Positions 7,926 to 16,900 of a stretch of DNA of 17,599 nucleotides are shown here, piece after piece (position 1 is the first letter of the stretch; each line of letters starts with the position of its first letter). Below the pieces are notes generated by a model, which ran no database searches, was not told the origin of the DNA, and worked only from the letters and a program-made list of their open reading frames with translations. Location of the stretch: positions 1 through 17,599 of the forward strand of contig JAUCNG010233301.1 in assembly GCA_032353305.1 (NCBI GenBank), given 5' to 3'. The translations under genes were made by a program, and so were the position numbers. This stretch comes from Cephalothrix spiralis. Taxonomy: Eukaryota; Nemertea; Palaeonemertea; Archinemertea; Cephalotrichidae.

Positions 7926-10900
7926 GTAAGAAAATTTATTTATAGATCAATTTGCATGACTATACGAACTACATGTACTTATATTGTGTATATCTAAATT
8001 ATCTATCATTGTATCTTTTACTGACATTTTCTGCATCGTTTTTTAGGTTGAAAGATTAATAGATTCTGGAATAATAAAGCCTGGTGATATCGTACGGTTG
8101 AATGCTTTTAGGAGACAAGATGAGGTATGGAAAATATCTTTGTTCCAGTGCTTAAACTTTTGATTTTAATTGAATTTGTGATTGAAGATCGCCTATAAAT
8201 CCGCACAGATTATTAACAAGCTTTTTTAAAATGCGGCGATTTTTCGCCCGATTACGGCTCCTTCAATATGAAATACATTTACTGACAAAGGACAATTTAT
8301 ATAATGTGTCTAGATCTCATAGTTTTGTAACATCTGTGATACCCATTTCTAAACGTACAATAATTTATTTTGATAATTATGTTTTGGCACACACCCAAGG
8401 GGTGGGGCAAAAATCTTAACCCCCCAGTGTTGATATAGTTTGTTAATGTAAACTACCAGCCAATATAATATGCTAAACCGCTGGGAGGGGCATTTTTTCA
8501 CAATTTTTAACCCATCGCCAATTTTTATATATACAATTGTGTTTATAGATTTACATCTGAAAAGTCAGTGACATCGTGAATTATTTTCTATTTCTAAAAT
8601 TATAGTATTACAAGAGTAATGACATTCCGATATCCTACGGTATCTGAATATTATTATATTCACCTACACTCTGGCACGATAAGAGCCAAATCGGACTGAA
8701 TTGTTTTAAAATCAATATTTGAGAAATTTTTGGTGAAAACATTTGAGGATCCGGCTAGGATGGAACGTGCGATCTATGATTAGCAGATCGAAAAGCTAGC
8801 GCATTAAACCACTCGGCCACGCTGACTATATTATAATATAACCATGAACTGAACATTTAACTCAAAAGGAAAATCAATAGCCAAGATATTGTGACGTATG
8901 TTCGTTGACCAATCAAAATCTGTGCTAAAACTATACTGCAGATTCAGTGAGAAATCAAACTTAACGTGACGGAGTGTGGGGAATGCAAATGCAATAAAGT
9001 ATTCATCACCGAAGTGGATCGGAATGGAGTAATGATACACTTAGTAAAGATTTTAAATGTTAAACTTTTTGATGTTTTGCAGACTATACCTCCTAAACTG
9101 CTGCCCTTTTGCTCTGATGGTGAAAATCTTGAATTAGTGTCCAGGAATCGAGTCATAGTTTGTACTTGTAGTACAGTAGCAAGTTTCCATGCTCTCCGGC
9201 TCGCACCAGGACATTTTACCCATGCATTTATTGACGAAGTAAGATTTAACGCCACATATTTTCTTGTATGTTATCTAAATTAGGCATAAATGTGGTCATA
9301 ACTTTAATAACTTTTATGTTTTAATCATTTTTCTTATTTTTTATATGTCATTACTAAAAATAACGTTCATAGTTGATTTCAATCAATTTTTATTTAATGT
9401 GGATGGTTTTTTCCTTTACAGTCCGGGCAAGCTACGGAACCAGAATGTGTGACCGTCATAGGACTAGTCGCTGGTGGTGATGGTCAGGTATATATTATAA
9501 ATGATAAAGGATCCCCTTGCAGAATTTGGCTATAAATTTGGCGTCTAACTGAAGTGATGTATTGTGAAATTAATTCTGGCGATATACGTATACACTGGTT
9601 TATGGAACTTTTGGTATTCAAGTTCAGACCCCAGTTTTAATGCCGGCCCCCGCGAAAATCTCGGAAGTGCGGGATCCTGATCCGCATACAAAGTGATACA
9701 ATTTTCGACCTATTTTTGCCCCAAATTGGGTTGGGCCCTATCGAAATATAAGCTTGAACCTAAGTTTTCCAATAGCTCACAGAAAATATAAGGGTCGATA
9801 TGGTTTGGTGGTGAGTTGGCGGAAAAAGCTATAAACGATATAAACTAAACACCAATTTAAGAAAAATTATTACATGCTAATTTTTGAACTATCAACTCAT
9901 TTAGCTTCTTTATGCAATTTCCATAAAAATTAAGATTTTAGTTTTACCATGAAATAATGGACACCTTACGTAATAGAATTACTGCTGTAGGAACGCCATG
10001 AATCGATCCTATGAATTACCAATGTCGGTCCACATGATTAATCCTTGAACGTTAAATCCTGCGCCGACCTTGAACGTCTATTTAATGTTACTGATTTAAT
10101 GCCATAAAATGCGATTTGATCTAATTCGCCCATTATTCTTAGGATTTTCTCTCCATTTTCCTGTTTTTGAAAAAAATTGATTTCACATCCCCCTAACCAG
10201 CCCTGCCTAATACCTTTCAACTGATTTATTTTAGGTTGTATTTGCTGGTGATCCGAAACAATTAGGCCCCGTGTTACGTTCTCAACATGCTAAGGAGTAT
10301 GGACTTGAGAAGTCGATGTTAGAAAGACTGATGGAAAGGGTTCCCTATCAGCGGGACAAAACGAAATTTTCAAATCATGGCAGCTATGATCCGTTTTTGG
10401 TAAGTTCGCGTATACTTTTTATCACATCAAGTATTAATGTATATATTACTCTTCAAATTAACAAAAAAATACAAATGATAAAAACCAAATTTATCAAAAT
10501 ATATTCCAGTGATACTAAACAAAAGCACATCGTAGAGTAATCCGATAGTTGAAAAATCCACAATAATTAAACTAATTAAGAAATTTAATTTTTATTGGTA
10601 GACGCTCCCCTATATAGCTTCGAAACCATTATAACAGATCTCCGTATGTATCAAATACCGTAAAACCTCGACTATAATGTAGTACGCCCCAATGTATAAT
10701 ACGCACCCCTAACTTTTGACCAAAATTTTGGTTTGAAAAAAAAATGCATATACGATCGTATAAAACCCACCCCAAAGTTTGAGAAAATCACTGATACAAC
10801 CAATTTTCATCATAAACGCTAACTGGTTCATTTATTTTATTACTTGATCACTGTCACGGCTATAACGTATTTATTTAGCAAACTAAATGAGATGAATTCA

Positions 10901-13900
10901 AAATTACATCAATTTATATTAATTTTAATTTTTCGAACTTAATACTTATACTATATAGTAGTAAAAAAAGTGCGTACTACGGTAAGACCGACTTATAAGA
11001 CATGAAGAACTATTTATTTATGACAATATCCAGCATATATAGCACAGCATAGGACGATGACAATGTCCCCATTGGTTAAGGGACCATGCATGTATTATGA
11101 GGAAACGGTTTTTTATTGACAGGAACCTGATCTTTTAATTCAATCTTGAATTCAACACCCTTAAAGGGAACTTTCTTTTCATCCACTTCCGTTATTTTAA
11201 CTTTAGAAAGGCAGCTCTAACAAGTTTGATTGTCGATGATTTCGATGCAACATGTTCAGGTTTTTCAGATTATTACCAATTTTCACCTTAGACCATTTCT
11301 CTTACGTTTCATCAGAACTGTTAGTATGACAATTAGCAATTGTTTAAAGATAACAGGGATATTCATCAGCAGTACGTGTTGCTTTATACGCAACGTTATG
11401 AGGTTCCCCCAATTTCTTTCTTATAGCTAATGAATACTATTATACTATTTCGAGTTTCACAGAATATAAATGTCGCATACCGAATAACTATGCTGCTAGA
11501 TTTGATTAAGTATTATACTTTTTTGAGTGTCATAGAAAATAAAAGTCGCATACCTTTGATCAAAATACCCTATTAAAGTAAGAATAAAACAAACCCACTT
11601 GAATCACAATCCTGAGTTCTAAAAAACTACACCTCCTTTTAAAGTCAAAAACACATCCTTATTTACATACTCCTGAGTTCCAAAACTCCACACCTCCTTA
11701 TTTACACACTACATCTCCTAGAGTCTAAACAAATCCTTAACATTTTCGAAGTCATATTCGGGGGAAAAACTATAATAGGAAAATACTATTTAATAGGAAT
11801 AAATGGGAATAATATGGACGATATCCCGCCGCTGCCACCATTTCACAAGTCTCAGATTCCATTCGACTTACGAAAAACCAAGATTAAACCAATAACGAAG
11901 TACGTTGAAAATATCAAACTTAAATACAAATTCTATAATTAACGTGTGAGAATGGCAAGAATAATAATAACTCATACATGTACATTTAAGGCTAAGGTAT
12001 AACTTAAATATAATAGTACACAATATTATATAGGAAATCTTTAAAACAGAATTTCTACTTACATTTAATCATATAAAAATACACCCTTCACATCAAGGCA
12101 GCTTACAATAACGACGGAGATGATGATTTTCGGGCCCTGGCCCGCGGAGCGGGCCACCTCCCTGGACTGTTTCGGTTTGATCCTGTAGATTTAGGGCTGC
12201 TTAGACAACATCATTCTATTTTCTATCTCATAGCAAAAACAAGTTTTATTTAGAGAAATAATATTAGTCTGGTTTCACAGAGTTGTGTTGTGCAAGATTT
12301 AGTAAAGAAGTAGAAAAGCTTACAAGAATGACTGTATTTCATATCATACACCAAATCATTACTCATGAACCATGAAGTGCTTGGAACAAGTAAGGCCAAA
12401 ATTGACAGAGCTTGAACGCGTACTTAAAATTACATAAGATCACAAATATACAAAATATGTCATTTGGCGAATGATGATGTTTCCATCTCCGTGTCAGAGT
12501 TGAACTTTTTAATCTGAGAACTTGTCTGAGGCAGGCTACTTCTGGAGGGCTACCAGCCGCTACCTACTCCCGGAGGAAGAGGCTACCAAAGTCCTTACTA
12601 TACGGAACTCACAGTATCCGCACGCTCCTTCCGAGTTGGTAGAGGGGGGTTTTGAATTTTTAACTCAGTCTGATGGAGCTTGTTTTTCCGGAGATTACTC
12701 CTATGTTTTTTTGGGTCTCAAACACGATTTCCGTTTAAAAAATTAAATCTAGAAATACTGGCATTCACCGAACGGTTAGTTCGGAAAGCCGGCAGGTGGC
12801 CAAAAGCATTGTATTGAGTCTGCATTACTTATAACCCAAGTTTGAGGAATTATGTCCACAGAGTCACTACAGTACAGTCTGTTCTCTTTTGGCCGACAAA
12901 AAAAAATAAAATAAATAAGCAAACATTTGGGCGCGCGCTAATAGAAAAAGATGTAAAAGGTCATTCATCTAAGACACTGTACAGACATTTCGATTTACAG
13001 TATTGTCTAATAAGTTTTGGAAAGAAACTTCTGCACTATACTCTGTTGCGGATATATTTTCAGCGTAATATAAATAATGGGCCTTCTCTTCCAAACCACC
13101 GTCTTCCATGTTGAATGAATGTGTTATCTTTTTTGTTATATATTTTTCTGTCTGTCTCCTCCCGTTGCCGTATCTGCTGTATACTGAATGGATCTGTGAA
13201 CGTTCCACTTTTATATGTGTCGCCTCTGTTACTTCGGGCGAACTTGGAAAAATATTAACATTTTGGGATTTAGTAAAACTTTTTAATAGTGACAATTTCA
13301 TGCCATAAATTAAAACATAGAGATTCATTTGGTGTTGAAGGTATTGGTTTATTATTTCTATTTAATTCGATAGCTTCTAGCTTCTTGGTGTGATATTTAG
13401 GACCATTTTGCTGGGCGGCTTGAATTTTTTGAATTTCTTCGATGCTGGTTATATATAGTCGAGTTTCTTAGATTAATCATTAAGTTGGTTCCATTTCTAA
13501 AATGACGATTCAAATCTTCCATCATCTACGTCTATGACCCACGTTCTCTCCTCGAACTCTTCAGTCTGGTACAAACCATCCATTTTGTATAATTCTTCCT
13601 CAACCTTAAAGTCCATTATTCAGAACATCTCCATTTATTTCAAGGAGAGGCCTTACCCCTTGATAACTCCTCTTCATTATAGTGCGTATACTCACTATAA
13701 TAGGTTTTCACTAGAACTGAATTGTCTGATTTACATTAAAGAGAGTTATAATACGTTTAAATTAAAATTTGCATATGTAAGGCCGATGCTTGAAGAGCTT
13801 ATGCCCTCCACTTCATGGACCTTCAGATATTTCATTATTATTAGACGATTGAATAAGCCCGCCTGATCCGGGACTTCGTATTGGCCACCTATGGCCGATT

Positions 13901-16900
13901 GGCTAAATGAGATCAATATATCATGAGATCTATCCACTATCGTGTTAAAACACGAAAATGATCAAAAAATGGTCAAAATTAGTATTGGGAGAGACTACTC
14001 CACATACTCACTCTATAGGTCTAAGAAAGGAACAAGGCCTGGTGCGCAGGTTTCGGTGCCCATGTTTAATGCGCATCGGGATATCCAGATGGCATACTTG
14101 TAAGAAAAAGAATATACTGCAATTGTTTTCAACTGTCTGTCCGTAGGATTTTGAAAACCTAGTGACAGAAAGTTGTTGATATTATTTGTCGGCTCTAAAA
14201 TGGGGATTAAAAGTTCTCTGGAACAGAGAAATTTGAGGATACTTTTTCGAAATTTTAGTAAAAACGGGCATCTGTAAAAAAAGATGCTCATTTGTTTCTG
14301 TGTACATTTCGCAGAAAGGACAAGAGTCCATCCTGTTTGTCTAAGGATGGGATTGAAGGGCCGTTTCTATGCGCAGTAGGGAGCACCTCGTGAAATTGTT
14401 GATATAAGAATTGGCGTTCATGCCGATTGAAGCCCTGGAATTTCCATATGGATATCCAGATTTTGGGCCATGGCTAGTGCGTATGATATGTCATCACCTT
14501 TGGAGTGTGATGTGATATTAAGAGAAAGTGATCGCTGTTGATCGGGCCAATTAATTACCAAATACATGTAGGTGATCGATCAACTGCGATCAATAGCGAT
14601 CAAATTGTCCGATAGGATTTAGAAGCGTTTATATTACAACTTAACCAACCTAACTAGGCACCAAATAAATATAATTGGGCAAAACAAAAGATCCTACACC
14701 TGCGTGATTATAGTCACAAATTAATATTTTATCATGATATTATTTATTGATATCTAAAATATACATTTATTAACATTTATTATTTACGAACAAAAAATTA
14801 TACACAATTTGAAATTATTCATTATCATATTAAACGCATTATACCAAGAGGGCCCCTCTTGATTATAAAATATTTACATTGTTCATTTTCTCCTCGGCTT
14901 ACGGCTAATCAGATTGACCGCATCCGCGCAATTGTTATCTAAGGAAAAATCCTTTTCACATGAATTCCTATTATTGTTATCCTTTTCACATGAGTTCCTA
15001 TTCTTGTTATCTTATTAGGATCTAAAAGTCTTGCTCTTTTTCACTTAAAGTGAAACAGAGCAAGAGTTATCGGACCACATTTTTGTTGCTTTAAAAGCAC
15101 TTCATCATTGACACCATGGCCGGAACATAAAAAAATTAAACAAAAGATGCATGTAAAAGATTTTTTCTCTCTCACCTACATCAGCTTATATCAAATTACT
15201 TGTCTCCATCGTCTCCATCACCATCTTCTTCTTCAATGATGATGATTTGTTTCATCGTCAACAATGTCTTGTATACAATGTTTTGTGCAGCATTTAGATT
15301 TTAGATTATTCAGAACATCTCCAGTTATTTCAAAAGAACATCTCCAGTTATTTCAACGAGACGCCTTTCACTCTTGATGACCCCTCTTCATTATATTGCT
15401 TATACTCACTATAATGGGGTTTCGCTTGAACTGAATTGTCCGATTTACATAAAAAACATAAAATAATAAAACGCTTATACTTTAAATTACAATTAAGGAT
15501 CATTTAGTATATAGCAAAAATAAAAAATCCAATGACACGAAGATTGCCCTTAACGTATAAATTCGGTTTATTTTAACCTTCTCAGCGTTATAATAATTCA
15601 CAAAATTTTTTAATGGATGTTTGACAATGTGTTTTTAAATCATTACAGGTTACCAAATTGGTCGACAATTACAGATCTCATGAAGCTATCCTAGCTTTGC
15701 CATCTAAAATGTTCTACAACAGCGAGTTACAAGTCAAAGCTGACCGTCCAATTATTGACTGCTTCTGTGATTGGGATGCTTTACCCAGGAAAGGGTTTCC
15801 GGTTATCTTCGAAGGCGTAAGGGTACGTATGATCACGTTACAGAAAATTAACATTGTATTTAAAATAATACATGTTTATGTACTATTATTCAAAATGTAG
15901 AAAATATTATTTTATGGCCGTTTAAATCTGCCTATTTTACCCTCTTTCAAAAATATATTTATGTTTCCAAAGTTTAAGTAACGCAGACACGTGTGATTCG
16001 ATGGGTCTATACCAAGCGCCCTAAACCGACATGATAAGTCGAAAAAGACCTAAAGACTAAAAATTCCAAAAGACCGAATTCCAAAATGCCGAAAGAACCG
16101 ATGAAACAAAAAACACATACGCATCTTTTTGGTCCCGCATCTATAGAAAAAAACTATTTTGTCCATTCGGTCTTCTGTTTTTCGGAAATTTTAAATATTT
16201 TGGGATTTGGACTTTCTTCCCTTCGGCGTTAGGAAATTTCGGTCTTTTTGGTGGATTCCGATGCCGACGTCATTTCTTCCAACGAAAATATATACCTGAT
16301 TCAAAGTTAATTATATCAAAAGCATCAACATGAAATTTATACCAAAAAATTTCACTCAAAATTCGCCTACACAATCATTTAGTTGTTTTTGAAAAAATGT
16401 AACAATAATCATTAGATAATAAGAAACATTTAAATAAAAATTAAAGTGAATAAAATAAAATAAAATATTGATTTTAGCAAAATACTTTCAGTGTATAGAA
16501 TCAAGCTATACAAATTTTACACTATAATTTTCAAATATTTTACGAAGTCCAGATTTTGAATTTTTTCAAAAACAACTTTATGATTGTGTAGGAGAATTTT
16601 AAGAGAAACATGTTGGTATCAGTTTCATGTTGCTGCTTTTGATAATAATGAAAATATTTTACTTTGAATCAGGAAATGGTTATTATTTTCGTCCTTTAGG
16701 GCGTCCGGTTTGATAACTAGTGCTAGATTTGAATGTGCAAACCTGACCTGAAGCCGGATCAGATCGTTCTATATATTGAAGCTTTCTGATGTTACCCCGT
16801 TAATGGTCATCTAACTTAAAACCTAAGATGCATTCTTTTACAGGGAGAGGATATGCGAGAAGGAAATAGCCCTTCCTGGTTTAATCCTGTTGAAGCTTTG

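Larger units (their letters stand above)
10400..15648 (+). other. Helicase intron 5, 5.2 kb, transposon-rich
   Basis: The largest intron, containing a probable TIR element (10655-10985), unnamed minus-strand coding-like pieces (11076-11204, 12969-13616), a LINE relic (13980-14480), tandem repeats and two dispersed repeat modules (A and B). The other helicase introns are 121 to 1021 bases, so insertions probably account for its size. The rest (about 11880-12960 and 14610-15300) gives no supportable gene. A 74-codon plus-strand frame at 12522-12746 in a G+C-richer patch is unexplained. Confidence 0.6.
15823..16843 (+). other. Helicase intron 6
   Basis: A 1021-base intron, most of which (about 15995-16745) is a large inverted-repeat element with a second hairpin in its left arm. 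Outside it, AT-rich intronic sequence and the TTTTACAG acceptor. Confidence 0.7.

Noticed and set aside
8755-8826. Functional tRNA gene
   Set aside because: The acceptor stem does not pair, the B-box is degraded and the spacing from D-arm to anticodon is wrong.
8966-9082. Upstream extension of the exon 3 frame starting at a Met
   Set aside because: It precedes a strong TTTTGCAG acceptor, does not resemble the helicase, and the previous exon already joins in frame at 9083.
8944-9255. 103-codon minus-strand frame
   Set aside because: It is antisense to a well-supported helicase exon.
10400-10540. Read-through of exon 5 past 10399
   Set aside because: A consensus GTAAGT donor follows exactly where family similarity ends, and the next exon continues the family in frame.
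12522-12746. 74-codon plus-strand ORF as a gene
   Set aside because: No family features, no splice context, sits within an intron; left as unexplained rather than annotated.
13534-13866. 110-codon plus-strand ORF
   Set aside because: It overlaps dispersed repeat B and lies opposite better-looking minus-strand coding; no recognisable motif.
14949-15008. CRISPR-like array
   Set aside because: Only two adjacent 30-base copies with no spacers, in a eukaryotic intron; a simple tandem duplication explains it.
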